Source: Novosphingobium sp. SG707
GTDB taxonomy: Bacteria; Pseudomonadota; Alphaproteobacteria; Sphingomonadales; Sphingomonadaceae
Direction of reading: 5' to 3'
Assembly: GCF_012275515.1 (NCBI RefSeq)
Contig: NZ_JAAZQL010000002.1
Span: 124,001 to 188,000, forward strand
DNA length: 64,000 bases
A model generated the notes under the pieces. The model searched no databases and was not told the DNA's origin. It saw only the letters and a program-made list of their open reading frames with translations. How positions within the stretch are numbered: the first letter of the stretch is position 1; each line of letters starts with the position of its first letter. Position numbers and translations under genes: made by a program. Shown here piece by piece: positions 47,469-56,646 of this stretch.

Positions 47469-48587
47469 ATGGAATCGGCCCCGCATCAGGATGAGGAAAT
47501 CAGCGCGCCCGGTCTGCGCAAGATCATCCATGTCGATATGGACGCCTTCTTTGCCAGCGTTGAGCAGCGCGATGATCCTTCACTGCGCGGTCTGCCCGTG
47601 GCCGTGGGGGGCAGCCGCGAGCGCGGCGTGGTGGCCGCGGCCAGCTATGAGGCGCGCAAATTCGGCGTCCGCTCGGCCCAGCCCAGCGTGGTCGCGGCGC
47701 GGCTGTGCCCTGCGCTGATCTTCAAACCGCCGCGGTTTGAGGCCTATCGCGCGGTCTCGCAGCAGATCCGCGCGATTTTCCGCGAATATACGCCGCTCGT
47801 CGAACCGCTGGCGATGGACGAGGCCTATCTGGACGTGACGCAGGATATCAAAGGCATCGGCAGCGCGACGCGCATTGCCGAGCTGATCCGCGCGCGCATC
47901 AAGGCGGAAACCGGCCTGACCGCCAGCGCCGGGGTCAGCTACAACAAATTCCTCGCCAAAATCGCCAGCGACCAGAACAAGCCCGACGGATTATGCGTGA
48001 TCCGGCCGGGCGAGGGGGCGGATTTTGTCGCCGCGCTGCCGGTTCGGCGGTTTCACGGGGTGGGTCCGCGCGGGGCGGAGAAGATGGCAGCGCTGGGGAT
48101 CGAGACGGGGGCGGACCTGCGCGCGCGCGACATTGCGTTTTTGCGCGAGCATTTCGGGTCGCTGGCCGATTACCTCTATCGCGCGGCGCGGGCGATCGAC
48201 CTGCGCGCGGTCAAGCCCAACCGACCGCGCAAATCCCTTGGCGGCGAGCGGACCTTTGACCGCGACATTTCCACCGGGCCGGGCCTGCGGCAAGTGCTGG
48301 AGGGGATCATCGAGATGGTCTGGCAAGATATTGAAAAGGCGAAGGCGCAGGGGCGGACGGTGACGCTCAAACTGCGCCTGTCCGATTTCTCGATCCGCAC
48401 CCATTCGCGCACGCTGGACCGTTTTGTCGACGGGCGCGAGGAATTTGCCGGTATCGCGCGGGAGTTGCTCGACGATCTGTTGCCTCTGCCCTTGGCGGTG
48501 CGGTTGATGGGGCTGACGCTATCGGGCTTTGAGGCGGCAGAGGCGCCGCCGCCGGTTGAGGGCGGGGGGCAGATGGTGTTGTTTTAG
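47469..48587 (+). CDS. dinB: DNA polymerase IV (DinB)
   Basis: A 372-residue Y-family translesion polymerase. Catalytic residues appear in HVDMDAFFASVEQ and AMDEAYLD; the thumb has GVGPRGAEKMAALGI and the little-finger domain follows. The C-terminus ends in QMVLF, a beta-clamp binding motif of the QxxLF type. It begins within about 10 bp of the UrcA terminator. A Y-type palindrome follows between it and the convergent NUDIX gene. Confidence 0.95.
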   Translation: MESAPHQDEEISAPGLRKIIHVDMDAFFASVEQRDDPSLRGLPVAVGGSRERGVVAAASYEARKFGVRSAQPSVVAARLCPALIFKPPRFEAYRAVSQQIRAIFREYTPLVEPLAMDEAYLDVTQDIKGIGSATRIAELIRARIKAETGLTASAGVSYNKFLAKIASDQNKPDGLCVIRPGEGADFVAALPVRRFHGVGPRGAEKMAALGIETGADLRARDIAFLREHFGSLADYLYRAARAIDLRAVKPNRPRKSLGGERTFDRDISTGPGLRQVLEGIIEMVWQDIEKAKAQGRTVTLKLRLSDFSIRTHSRTLDRFVDGREEFAGIARELLDDLLPLPLAVRLMGLTLSGFEAAEAPPPVEGGGQMVLF

Positions 48588-48600
48588 AAGGAAGGCTGAA

Positions 48601-48621
48601 TGCGAGGGACTCATCCCTCGC
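48601..48621. repeat. Solo Y-type palindrome (copy F)
   Basis: GCGAGGG (48602-48608) and CCCTCGC (48615-48621) around a 6-bp loop, flanked by TGC and ATC as in other Y modules. It lies between the stop codons of convergent dinB and the NUDIX gene. Confidence 0.78.
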
Positions 48622-48623
48622 AT

Positions 48624-49127
48624 CTATCCCTTCTGTTCTTCACCCAACACCCAAACCTCGATCCGCCCGCGCAGGGCCGGCATCAAATCTTCGGGCAGGG
48701 CATCGGGGGCAAAAAACGCCGCATGGGTGATTTCGCGCAGATCAGGCCGGGGTGTGTCAAGGCACCGGCCCACCACGATATGCACCTTGTTGCCCGCGCC
48801 GTGCAGCCTGTCTTGCACCACATCGACCAGGCGCGCGTCGATCAGGGCGCAGCCCAACTCTTCGGAAAATTCGCGCAGGGAGGCCGGGATCGGGTCTTCG
48901 CCGCGTTTCAGGCCGCCGCCGGGAGGCATCCAGTCGGGCCTGCCATAGGAATGGCGCACCAGCAGCACGCGCCCGGCTTCATCGAGCGCGAGGATCCGGC
49001 AGCCTTCGAGATTGGGCCGCCGGACCCGCCACCATGTCTTGCGCAGCCCATGCGCCCCGCGCAACGCGACCCGGTGCAGCGGCGCGGGCAGGCGCGCCAG
49101 GATCGCCTCGGCGATCAGGCCGAGCAT
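48624..49127 (-). CDS. NUDIX hydrolase
   Basis: A 167-residue pyrophosphohydrolase. The Nudix box GGGLKRGEDPIPASLREFSE continues to ELG, with all consensus Gly, Glu and Arg positions. A long basic N-terminus (residues 1-40) is atypical of house-cleaning NUDIX enzymes. Substrate unknown. It lies 16 bp from pgl on the same strand and is probably co-transcribed. Confidence 0.9.
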   Translation of the reverse strand: MLGLIAEAILARLPAPLHRVALRGAHGLRKTWWRVRRPNLEGCRILALDEAGRVLLVRHSYGRPDWMPPGGGLKRGEDPIPASLREFSEELGCALIDARLVDVVQDRLHGAGNKVHIVVGRCLDTPRPDLREITHAAFFAPDALPEDLMPALRGRIEVWVLGEEQKG

Positions 49128-49143
49128 GGCGCGCCTGCAGGCA

Positions 49144-49764
49144 TCAGGTAAAGCAGGTGACGGGCGCCTGCGCCGCGTTCAGCAGGCGGGCCACCGGCAG
49201 ATCATGTTCGCCAGCGATGGCCGCGCGCAGAATCGCTTCCTTTTCCGCACCGCGCGCCACGAACAGCAGCGCCTCGGTGGCGACAAGGCTGGGGATGGTC
49301 AGGGAAAGGCGGTCAAAGGGCGCCTCGGGCGGCAGAGGATCGGGGGTCAGGCGCAGCACGCGCGCCGGGGCATCGGGCCGGGGGTCGGTGTTGGGAAAGA
49401 GCGAGGCGATATGGCCGTCGAGCCCCATGCCCAGCCACACCAGCGCGAAACGCGGAGGCTCTGCGCCCTCGACCAGCGGGACGATGCGCGCGCCCAGAGG
49501 TTCAAGTGCGGCGCGGATGCGGCCGACATTGGAGGCGGCATGATCCTCGGGCACCACGCGATCATCGCCCGGCCAGACCGCGATTCGATCAAAAGGCAGG
49601 CCCTGACGCGCCAATTCCGCAAGGATCGGAAACGGAGTCGATCCTCCTGGCAGCGAAATGGCGATTTCGCCAGAATGTGCTGCAAGTGCGTCGGACAGAT
49701 GCTGGGCAAGCCAGTCGGCGATGGCGCTGTCGCTGGCGCCTTGGTTGATGATGACATGGGGCAT
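49144..49764 (-). CDS. pgl: 6-phosphogluconolactonase
   Basis: A 206-residue enzyme of the oxidative pentose phosphate/Entner-Doudoroff route. Motifs are ISLPGGSTPFPIL, GDDRVVPEDHAASN and GMGLDGHIASLFP. I use the ATG at 49764; a longer frame to 49836 looks non-coding. Sphingomonads rely on Entner-Doudoroff glucose use. No zwf or edd is next to it here. Confidence 0.9.
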   Translation of the reverse strand: MPHVIINQGASDSAIADWLAQHLSDALAAHSGEIAISLPGGSTPFPILAELARQGLPFDRIAVWPGDDRVVPEDHAASNVGRIRAALEPLGARIVPLVEGAEPPRFALVWLGMGLDGHIASLFPNTDPRPDAPARVLRLTPDPLPPEAPFDRLSLTIPSLVATEALLFVARGAEKEAILRAAIAGEHDLPVARLLNAAQAPVTCFT

Positions 49765-50127
49765 GAACGGTGAATAGCAAACGCCGGCGACAAGGGCAAA
49801 GCGGCGGAGTGTGGATGCAAACCTATGCATCGACACATAAATCAGGGGACATCCCTAAGTAATGACGCCAGAATTCGATAAGAATTGATCCAATCTCGAC
49901 CGGCTTGATCGATGGCGCTTTTGCGATGGTAAATCGATGCAATTGATTGTGTTAACAAGAATCGGGGACGTGAACAAATTGTAAACTGAGTATATTTTAC
50001 TAAGTCTTACATAAGGACATAATAATCAGAAAGAGATAGGTTTTGTTTATGCGAAATAGCGGATTGGCAGCAAATAGCCGGTTCGCCTTTTCGCACCTGA
50101 TCTAATCGGGGGCTTATGGAGGAAGTA
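49765..50127. other. 363-bp AT-rich intergenic region
   Basis: No gene is supported. From about 49900 to 50050 the DNA is AT-rich, with GTAAACTGAGTATATTTTAC near 49982-50001, a possible promoter area for the response regulator. I find no recognised stress-sigma promoter or small RNA. Confidence 0.45.
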
Positions 50128-50619
50128 ATGCTGGTTGAGCATGTTTTGAACGATCGTCTTTCCAATGTTGCTGAAAAGGAACGTAATCCAGAAGCAAGCC
50201 CCAATCCTGTTCAGGAAAAGACCGCCGGCACGGATGAAGCACGCATCGATATTCTTCTGGTCGAAGATGACGATGCCGATGCTTATATCATCCTTGAGGC
50301 GCTCAAGAACATTCCCAAGGTCAAATCGGTCGTCCGGGCCATTGACGGGATTGAGGCATTGGAAATCGTCGATGCGCGCAACTTTGTACCGCATCTGGCG
50401 CTGGTTGATCTCTCGATGCCGCGCATGAACGGCTTTGCCTTGCTGGCCGATCTCAAGGCGCGGATTCAGGTCGATTTTCCCTCCGTGGTGCTGACCTCTT
50501 CGCGTGCGGAAATGGATGTGTTCCGCGCGGGCAAGAACGGCGCCTGGAAATACATCACCAAGAAGGAAAAGGTGAACATGATGACGCAGTCGCTGCGTCG
50601 CATCGTCAAGAAGATCTGA
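50128..50619 (+). CDS. Orphan response regulator, Rcp1-like with N-terminal extension
   Basis: A 163-residue single receiver. After a roughly 40-residue polar N-terminal extension comes ILLVEDDDADAYIILEAL, phosphoacceptor D94 in ALVDLSMPRMNGF, and the KYITKK segment near the end. ATG 50128 has GGAGG at ideal spacing; a start at 50116 would remove that site. It has no kinase nearby; the kinases at 38057-43051 are candidate partners. A strong terminator follows. Confidence 0.9.
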   Translation: MLVEHVLNDRLSNVAEKERNPEASPNPVQEKTAGTDEARIDILLVEDDDADAYIILEALKNIPKVKSVVRAIDGIEALEIVDARNFVPHLALVDLSMPRMNGFALLADLKARIQVDFPSVVLTSSRAEMDVFRAGKNGAWKYITKKEKVNMMTQSLRRIVKKI

Positions 50620-50628
50620 TCCTGCAAA

Positions 50629-50667
50629 GGCTCTGCCCGCGGGGCGGCGGGCAGAGCCGCTTTTTCA
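50629..50667. terminator. Strong bidirectional terminator
   Basis: GGCTCTGCCCGC (50629-50640) and GCGGGCAGAGCC (50646-50657), a perfect 12-bp stem with a 6-nt loop followed by GCTTTTTC on the plus strand. It ends the response regulator and probably the convergent Dps gene. Confidence 0.88.
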
Positions 50668-51120
50668 GCCCAACAGGCTGGAGAGAAACCACACGCGGGT
50701 TTCGGCCTGATCGGTCCAGTCATCGGCAAAGCCTTCGGTGGCATTGTCGCCTGCCGCGCCGGCGGCGGACTTGACCTCGCGGATCGCTTCGACAAGGCGG
50801 ATATTGTCATCGCGCAATTCGGCAATCATCTCCTGCGCGCTCAGGTCCGCGCGCGGCTGATCGGCAATGCGCGAGGCCGAGGCGATCGCGCCGATCCCGG
50901 TCAGCGCCGCGCCGCCGTTCTTGCGCACCCTTTCGGCCACAATATCGGTCAGCGCAAAGATCGCGCCAGCCTGCTCATCGAACAGGAGGTGCAGGTCGCG
51001 GAATTGCGGTCCTTTGACATGCCAATGAAAATTCTTGGTTTTCAGATAGAGCGTGAAGAGATCGGCCAGCAAGCCGTTGAGGCTGTGGGTGAGGGCGGTC
51101 TTGGCGTTGTGATCGTTCAT
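50665..51120 (-). CDS. dps: Dps-family DNA-binding ferritin
   Basis: A 151-residue mini-ferritin. The ferroxidase segment KNFHWHVKGPQFRDLHLLFDEQ (split here as NFHWHVKG and LHLLFDEQ) is intact, with the helical fold and length of Dps. It oxidises and stores iron and shields DNA in stress. ATG 51120 has AAGGG 8 bases upstream; 51129 has none. It converges on the orphan response regulator. Confidence 0.9.
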   Translation of the reverse strand: MNDHNAKTALTHSLNGLLADLFTLYLKTKNFHWHVKGPQFRDLHLLFDEQAGAIFALTDIVAERVRKNGGAALTGIGAIASASRIADQPRADLSAQEMIAELRDDNIRLVEAIREVKSAAGAAGDNATEGFADDWTDQAETRVWFLSSLLG

Positions 51121-51271
51121 CTTGCGCATCCCTTGCTGAATATCAGGCCTCGCAGCATTGGGGCCTTGCTGTGTTAAGGGATGTCTAGCGCGTTTGGTTC
51201 AATTGGAAAAATGGATCAATGTGGCCATTGTAATTGGTTGGGGCGATTTATCTGGCGCGTGATCGGGATGA

Positions 51272-51841
51272 TTAGCCGTTAAATCCCAACCATATCCATC
51301 CCGACAGGCCCACACCCAGCCCCAGCAGCACCGCGCCCGCCCAGCGCCGGATCTGGACAATCCCGCCCTGCGCGTCCAGCATCGCCTCCGAGGCCAGCCA
51401 CCCCAGCAACAGCGCAAAGCCCGTGCCCACCGCGCCGCCCGCCGCCGCCGGGATCGGCGCATCGCCCACCAGCGCCACGGCCAGCACGATGAACCGTGCC
51501 GCATCGGCCGCCTGATGCATCAGCAAAACCAGCGCGGCGGCGAACAGCGAGCGGGTCGGTTCCTTGGCCTTGAAGCGGGGACGAAATATTAACGCTTCGC
51601 CGCCCGCCGCGATCAGCGCGAAACAGGCCAGCACCAGCCGCGCGGGATAGGTCATCTGCGCGGCCATCTCGCCGGAAAACCATGCTGCAAATGCACAGGC
51701 CAGCGCGCCCGTGATCGCCCCCATCATCAGCAGGCCGCCATGACGCCCCAGCCGCGCGGTCAACGCCGCCACCAGCATTTGGTCGCGCGCGCCGATCCCG
51801 GCCAGAAAACAGCCCAGCATGGCCCACAGGGCGGCGTTCAC
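51272..51841 (-). CDS. GDT1/TMEM165-like (UPF0016) membrane protein, degenerate
   Basis: A 189-residue protein with about six membrane segments in two halves. The N-terminal FLAGIGARDQMLVAALTARLG resembles the ExGDKTQ cation motif of GDT1 proteins but has lost the Glu and Asp-Lys pattern (ARDQ instead). It may therefore be a diverged member or another fold. GTG start at 51841 overlaps the globin stop (GTGA), so the two genes are coupled. Function not established. Confidence 0.6.
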   Translation of the reverse strand: MNAALWAMLGCFLAGIGARDQMLVAALTARLGRHGGLLMMGAITGALACAFAAWFSGEMAAQMTYPARLVLACFALIAAGGEALIFRPRFKAKEPTRSLFAAALVLLMHQAADAARFIVLAVALVGDAPIPAAAGGAVGTGFALLLGWLASEAMLDAQGGIVQIRRWAGAVLLGLGVGLSGWIWLGFNG

Positions 51842-52215
51842 TCGAAAATCGCCTTCTGCATCACCGCGGCGATGCGGCGGGCATGGGCCTGCAGGGCGGC
51901 GGCATCCTGCGGCTCCATCACCTGCGCGGTGGAGGCGTCCCACAAGGCCAGCCAACGGTCGAACATGGCCGGGTTCAACTGGTCCTTCATGGCGTGATGT
52001 ACGGCGATGGGCGCGCCGCGATAAAGGCCGCGCCCGCGCAACTGCGTGGCCCAAAAGGCGGTCAGCGCGCGGAAATGGTGGGGCCAGTCGGTGATCCGCG
52101 CAAAGACCGGCGCGAGCATTGGGTCCTGACGCGCCTGACCATAGAAATACTCGACCAGGCGGGTCAGATCGGGATGGCGCATCTGCACCGGATGGAGGGG
52201 GGCGGATTGGGTCAC
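51838..52215 (-). CDS. Truncated hemoglobin, group III type
   Basis: A 125-residue two-on-two globin. It shows YFYGQARQDPMLAPVFARI, the distal segment WPHHFRALTAFWATQL, and the proximal HHAMKDQLNPAMF region with the His expected to bind heme. Group III members respond to oxygen or nitric oxide. GTG 52215 is used; ATG 52182 is an alternative. It is coupled to the GDT1-like gene downstream. Confidence 0.82.
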   Translation of the reverse strand: MTQSAPLHPVQMRHPDLTRLVEYFYGQARQDPMLAPVFARITDWPHHFRALTAFWATQLRGRGLYRGAPIAVHHAMKDQLNPAMFDRWLALWDASTAQVMEPQDAAALQAHARRIAAVMQKAIFE

Positions 52216-52611
52216 GATTCGGGGCCTAGACGGGGTTTGGCGCGATGAAAAGCGCCTGTTTGCATCGCGTCTCGCCCCGGCACACGGGGGCTTTTTCCAG
52301 GGCCACTCCATTCGTCGAAAGTGCTGTGCGCTTTGTCGCTGGCCTATTGTCTACTTCGTGAATTGAGTTATTGACGCCAAAGTCGTCCTGAAGCAGGCGG
52401 GGCGATATTGGCAATGCTCGATGGGCGAGATCTTGCATCAGGCGCATGGGTGCGAGGTTTCGCCTGTCTGGTTTTTGTAGAACGCGTATCCAACCTTTTA
52501 GGTAAGACTTTCCGCGCCCGTCCCGAATTGGGACCACAATTTAACAAATCGCACGATTCTGCGCCTCGCGGCGAGTGACAAGGGCCGGAATCGCGGTTAA
52601 TCTGCGCCTCA
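52216..52611. other. 396-bp intergenic region, no gene seen
   Basis: Between the divergent globin and phosphatase genes. GC dips around 52320-52400 and may hold a promoter for either. The open frames on either strand look random, and I see no repeat module or RNA. Confidence 0.45.
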
Positions 52612-53085
52612 ATGGTGTCGGAAGCCTCAGTCCTTTTTGTCTGTTTGGGCAATATTTGCCGCTCGCCTTTGGCCGAGGGCGCGTTTCGCGCCGCTGCCTC
52701 GCGGGCGGGCTTTGCCGTGCATGTCGATTCGGCCGGGACCGGCGGCTGGCACATTGGCGAAGCGCCCGATCCGCGCGCCCGCGCCGAGGCCGCAAGGCAT
52801 GGTGTGGACATCACCCGATTGCGCGCACGCCAGGTCGAGCGCGCCGATTTCCGGCATTTCAGCCATATCATCGCGCTGGACGAGGCCAATCTGGCCGACC
52901 TGCGCCGTCTGGCCCCGGCCGATGCCTCGGCCCGGCTGGCGCTGCTGCTCGACCATCTGCCGGGGCGCGAGGGCCATTCGGTGGCCGATCCCTATTATGG
53001 CGGGGCCGAGGATTTCGCCGCGGCATGGAGCGAAATTGCCGCTGCAGCCGAGGCGCTGGTCGACCATTTGCGCTGCCGGGCCTGA
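52612..53085 (+). CDS. Low-molecular-weight protein-tyrosine phosphatase
   Basis: A 157-residue cytosolic phosphatase. The P-loop is VCLGNICRSP (C11-x5-R17-S), and the general acid sits in DPYYGG near residue 125. It removes phosphate from tyrosine, perhaps on exopolysaccharide kinases. It is 69 bp upstream of an AI-2E-type transporter on the same strand. Confidence 0.93.
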   Translation: MVSEASVLFVCLGNICRSPLAEGAFRAAASRAGFAVHVDSAGTGGWHIGEAPDPRARAEAARHGVDITRLRARQVERADFRHFSHIIALDEANLADLRRLAPADASARLALLLDHLPGREGHSVADPYYGGAEDFAAAWSEIAAAAEALVDHLRCRA

Positions 53086-53154
53086 TAAAACTCGTGTCTT
53101 GGCGCGATGCTGTGGCATAAGCACCGGGAAATACACCAATAGTCACGGGGCTCC

Positions 53155-54198
53155 ATGCGCGACGATGATCTGATTGCCTTTACCCGCAAGGCGCTGGCCT
53201 TGCTGTTCATCGTGGCGCTGGCGGCGCTGGTGGTGGAATTGTCCTATCTGCTGATTCTGGTGTTTGCCTCGGTGGTGGTGGCCGTCGTGCTGCGCTCGCT
53301 GGCGGGGCATTTTCTGCGCCTGCGGCTGGGCGACGGGGCGGCGGTGGGGTTGGCGGTGCTGTCCCTGCTGGCGATTTTTGCGGGGCTGGGCTGGATGTTC
53401 GGCGGGCTGGTTTCGGGCCAGTTTGTCGAACTGGGCCGCCAGTTGCCGCAGGCGGTGGATGCCGCGCAGGCCTATCTCGACCATTGGCATATCGACTATA
53501 ACCTGTCCGAAATGGCCAAGGTGGCGCGTGAGCAATTGTCCTCGATCTTTCAGCGGGCCAGCGGTTTCGTGATCTCGGTGGGCGGGGTGGTCGCCGATGT
53601 CGCGGTGGTGTTTGTGGGGGGCATCTTCTTTGCCGCCGATCCGGCGTTCTATCGCGGCGGGGTGCTGCGCCTGCTGCCCCGCTCGGTCGAAAGCCTGATG
53701 GCCGACGCGCTCGATGATTGCGGGCGCGGACTGCAATTGTGGCTCAAGGGGCAAATGGCCTCCAGCCTGTTCATCGCGGTGCTGACGCTGGTGGGGTTGC
53801 TGCTGTTGCAGGTGCCCTCGGCCTATGCTCTGGCGATACTGGCCGGGGCGTTTGATTTCATTCCCTATCTGGGGCCAGTGCTGGCCGCGATTCCCGGCGT
53901 GCTGGTCGGCTTTTCGGCCAGCCCGTCCACGGGCCTGTGGACCATCGGCCTGTTTGTGCTGGTTCAGCAGATTCAGGGCCATGTGGTGCAGCCGATGGTG
54001 CAGAAAAGCTCGGTTGATCTGCCGCCGGTCGTGCTGCTTTTCACGGTGATCGCCACAGGCACCTTGTTTGGTCCGCCGGGGGTTCTGCTGGCCGCGCCGA
54101 TGACCATCGTGGGCTATATTCTGGTCCAGCATCTTTATATCGGCGCGATGCTGGGGCGCAGCCCCAAGCGGCCCGCAGGCCCGCGCGAGAACACCTGA
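53155..54198 (+). CDS. AI-2E family transporter
   Basis: A 347-residue polytopic membrane protein of the AI-2 exporter superfamily (PerM/TqsA). About eight hydrophobic segments flank a long soluble middle; the family motif DFIPYLGPVLAAIPGVLVG and the late FVLVQQIQGHVVQPMVQ are clear. The group includes autoinducer-2 exporters and Na+/H+ antiporter-like proteins; the substrate here is unknown. Confidence 0.9.
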   Translation: MRDDDLIAFTRKALALLFIVALAALVVELSYLLILVFASVVVAVVLRSLAGHFLRLRLGDGAAVGLAVLSLLAIFAGLGWMFGGLVSGQFVELGRQLPQAVDAAQAYLDHWHIDYNLSEMAKVAREQLSSIFQRASGFVISVGGVVADVAVVFVGGIFFAADPAFYRGGVLRLLPRSVESLMADALDDCGRGLQLWLKGQMASSLFIAVLTLVGLLLLQVPSAYALAILAGAFDFIPYLGPVLAAIPGVLVGFSASPSTGLWTIGLFVLVQQIQGHVVQPMVQKSSVDLPPVVLLFTVIATGTLFGPPGVLLAAPMTIVGYILVQHLYIGAMLGRSPKRPAGPRENT

Positions 54199-54265
54199 AC
54201 CACTTTTCATGTTGCGCCTTGGCAACGCTTTTGCGGGCTTTTTCGGTGTGCCCGTAATTCAAAGT

Positions 54266-54291
54266 TGAAAGGCGGTTCACCTTTCAATATT
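54266..54291 (+). promoter_or_regulatory. Candidate operator before TonB receptor
   Basis: TGAA (54266) N6 TTCA (54276) N2 TTTCA (54282) N TATT (54288-54291). The same 17 fixed positions recur at 58428-58453 beside the TetR gene. The surrounding bases form TTGAAAGG-N7-CCTTTCAA. It lies 49 bp before the receptor start. Confidence 0.75.
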
Positions 54292-54339
54292 GTCCCCTTC
54301 AGACGCCGGCGCAAAAGATCGCCGCGCAAGGAGAGGAAC

Positions 54340-56631
54340 ATGGCCCTGAACGCCCGCAAGAGCATCCGTCCGTCCGCCGTCCTTTTGATGGCCAGCGTGG
54401 CCATCGGCGCGCTGCCCGCGCCCGCTATGGCCCAGCAAGGCGCGAGCAATGGCGACATCATCGTTACCGCCCGCCGCCGCAATGAATCGCTCAACAACGT
54501 GCCGATCACCATGACCGCGCTGACCGGCGACCAATTGGCCGCCAAGGGTTTTGCCGATATCACCTCGCTGGCCGATGAAGTACCCAACGTGACGCTGGAG
54601 CCTTCGCGCGGGACCAATTCGACGCTCTCGGCCTTCATCCGCGGCGTGGGCCAGCAGGACCCCGTTTCGGGCTTTGAACAGGGCGTGGGCATCTATCTCG
54701 ATGACGTCTATCTCAACCGCCCGCAGGCTGCCGTGCTGGACATTTACGATGTCGAGCGCGTCGAAGTGCTGCGCGGGCCGCAGGGCACGCTTTACGGCCG
54801 CAACACCATTGGCGGCGCGATCAAATATGTGACGAAAAAGATCGACGACAAGCTGCATCTGGGTCTGCGCGGCACTTATGGCAGCTATGACCAAGCCGAT
54901 GGCGTCGCCACGATCAGCAGCCCGATCACCAAGGACGGGTTGATCCGCGCCAGCGGCACGCTGGCCCGGCTGACGCGCGGCGGTTTCGGGCGCAATCTGA
55001 CCACGGGCTTGTCGAATTATAACAAGGACATCTGGGCCGGACGCGGCACGATCGAGGTGCATGGCGACAAGATCTTCGCCCGCCTGACCGGTGATTACAC
55101 CCATGACATGTCGAACCCGCGCGGCGGCCACCGCGAGATTCCGGGCCAGTACAGCGGCGCCCCGGTGCTGGCCAATGTGTTCGACACGCAGGCGGGGCTC
55201 AACAGCCCCAAGCAGGATGTGAAGGCATGGGGCTGGTCGCTCTTCCTTGAGGCCAAGCCGACCGAGGCGCTGACGCTGCGTTCGATCACCGCCTTCCGCA
55301 AGGACGATTCGGCCTCGCCCATCGACTTTGACGCCACCGCCTCGCAGGACGTCGATGTACCTGCCTATTACCGCAATAAGCAATGGAGCCAGGAGCTTCA
55401 GGTGCTTTACAGCAAGGGCCGTTTCAACGGCATGGCGGGTTTCTATTACCTCTATGCCACGGCGCTGACCCAGTTTGACGTGCGCCTGTTCACCACGCTG
55501 CCCGGCTTTACCGCCTACACCGACGCCAATATCCGCACCGACACGATGGCCGGTTTCGTCAACATGTCCTATGACATCACCGACCAGATCAGCATCGAGG
55601 CGGGCGGGCGCTATACCTGGGACAAGCGCTATGCCCAGATCCTGCGTCAGAATTATCTGGGCGGCGGTTCGCCCACATTCGGCGGGGCGGGAACGCCCTT
55701 TGGCGCCCCCAGCACCAATTTCCTGGGCAGCGCCAGCTATACCAAATTCACCCCGCGCGTGTCGCTCAACTGGCGGCCGGATCCGAACAACACGATTTAC
55801 GCCAGCTTCAGCCAGGGCTTCAAGGGCGGCGGTTTTGACCCGCGCGGCGTGGGCGTCAATGCCCCCGCCGGGGTCAGTCAGGGCCAGTTCCTCAGCTTCC
55901 GCCCGGAAAAGGTGGACAGCTATGAAATCGGCCTGAAAACCCGGCTGTTCGATCGCAAACTGGCGCTCAATCTGGCCGCATTCCGCATGGATTACACCGA
56001 TGTGCAGATCCCCGGCTCGCTGGCTTGTACGGTCAGCGGTCTGCCCAGCTTCTGCGGCGTAGTGACCAATGCGGGCAAGGCGCGGATGCAGGGTGTGGAA
56101 GCCGAGGCGCGGCTGAAGCTGGGGGCGCTTTCGCTCAATGGCTCGCTAGGCTATATCGACGCCAAATATCTGCAATATATTACGCTGATCGCGGGCCAGC
56201 CCACCGATGTGGCCGCCAACCGCAAGGTGCAGAACACGCCCTCATGGACCGGCAACGCCTCGGCCACTTATGCGATTCCGGTGCCCGCCGGTTCGCTTGA
56301 CCTGTCGGGCGGCGTCTCGTGGAAGAGCACGACCTATCAGTTCGAAATTCCCAACCCCTATCTCGACCAGCCTGCCTATGCGCTCTTCGACGCCAGCCTC
56401 GTCTATCGCGCGCCGGGCGGCCGCTGGACGCTGGGCGTTTATGGCAAGAACCTCGCCGACAAGCGCTACAAGACCTCCGGCTACACCTATGTCGCGGCCA
56501 ATCCCACCACCGGGGCGCTGACCTATACAGCGGGCGGCGCGCTGATCCCCACGCTGGGCAAGGAAGGCGTGTTGACCACCTATTGGGGCAATCCGCGGCA
56601 GGTGTTTGCGACGGCTACGGTGAATTTCTAA
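54340..56631 (+). CDS. TonB-dependent outer-membrane receptor
   Basis: A 763-residue receptor. The signal peptide ends at AMAQ (residues about 1-31); the plug contains DIIVTARRRNESL (TonB-box-like), the RGVGQ and YLDDVYLNRPQA segments, VERVEVLRGPQGTLYGRN and GGAIKYVTKK. A 22-strand barrel follows and the last residue is Phe (TATVNF), as for beta-barrel assembly. The ATG at 54340 has AGGAGAGG. A candidate operator lies 49 bp upstream. Likely takes up an organic substrate rather than iron, judging by its neighbours. Confidence 0.93.
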   Translation: MALNARKSIRPSAVLLMASVAIGALPAPAMAQQGASNGDIIVTARRRNESLNNVPITMTALTGDQLAAKGFADITSLADEVPNVTLEPSRGTNSTLSAFIRGVGQQDPVSGFEQGVGIYLDDVYLNRPQAAVLDIYDVERVEVLRGPQGTLYGRNTIGGAIKYVTKKIDDKLHLGLRGTYGSYDQADGVATISSPITKDGLIRASGTLARLTRGGFGRNLTTGLSNYNKDIWAGRGTIEVHGDKIFARLTGDYTHDMSNPRGGHREIPGQYSGAPVLANVFDTQAGLNSPKQDVKAWGWSLFLEAKPTEALTLRSITAFRKDDSASPIDFDATASQDVDVPAYYRNKQWSQELQVLYSKGRFNGMAGFYYLYATALTQFDVRLFTTLPGFTAYTDANIRTDTMAGFVNMSYDITDQISIEAGGRYTWDKRYAQILRQNYLGGGSPTFGGAGTPFGAPSTNFLGSASYTKFTPRVSLNWRPDPNNTIYASFSQGFKGGGFDPRGVGVNAPAGVSQGQFLSFRPEKVDSYEIGLKTRLFDRKLALNLAAFRMDYTDVQIPGSLACTVSGLPSFCGVVTNAGKARMQGVEAEARLKLGALSLNGSLGYIDAKYLQYITLIAGQPTDVAANRKVQNTPSWTGNASATYAIPVPAGSLDLSGGVSWKSTTYQFEIPNPYLDQPAYALFDASLVYRAPGGRWTLGVYGKNLADKRYKTSGYTYVAANPTTGALTYTAGGALIPTLGKEGVLTTYWGNPRQVFATATVNF

Positions 56632-56646
56632 GGAGAAGGGAAGGGA

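Noticed and set aside
52226..52537. A 103-residue frame on the minus strand upstream of the globin
   Set aside because: No ribosome site, random-looking composition, no motif; treated as intergenic.
54265..54339. Longer start for the TonB receptor
   Set aside because: The extension starts at TTG, runs across the candidate operator and is basic; the ATG at 54340 has a strong ribosome site and a clean signal peptide.
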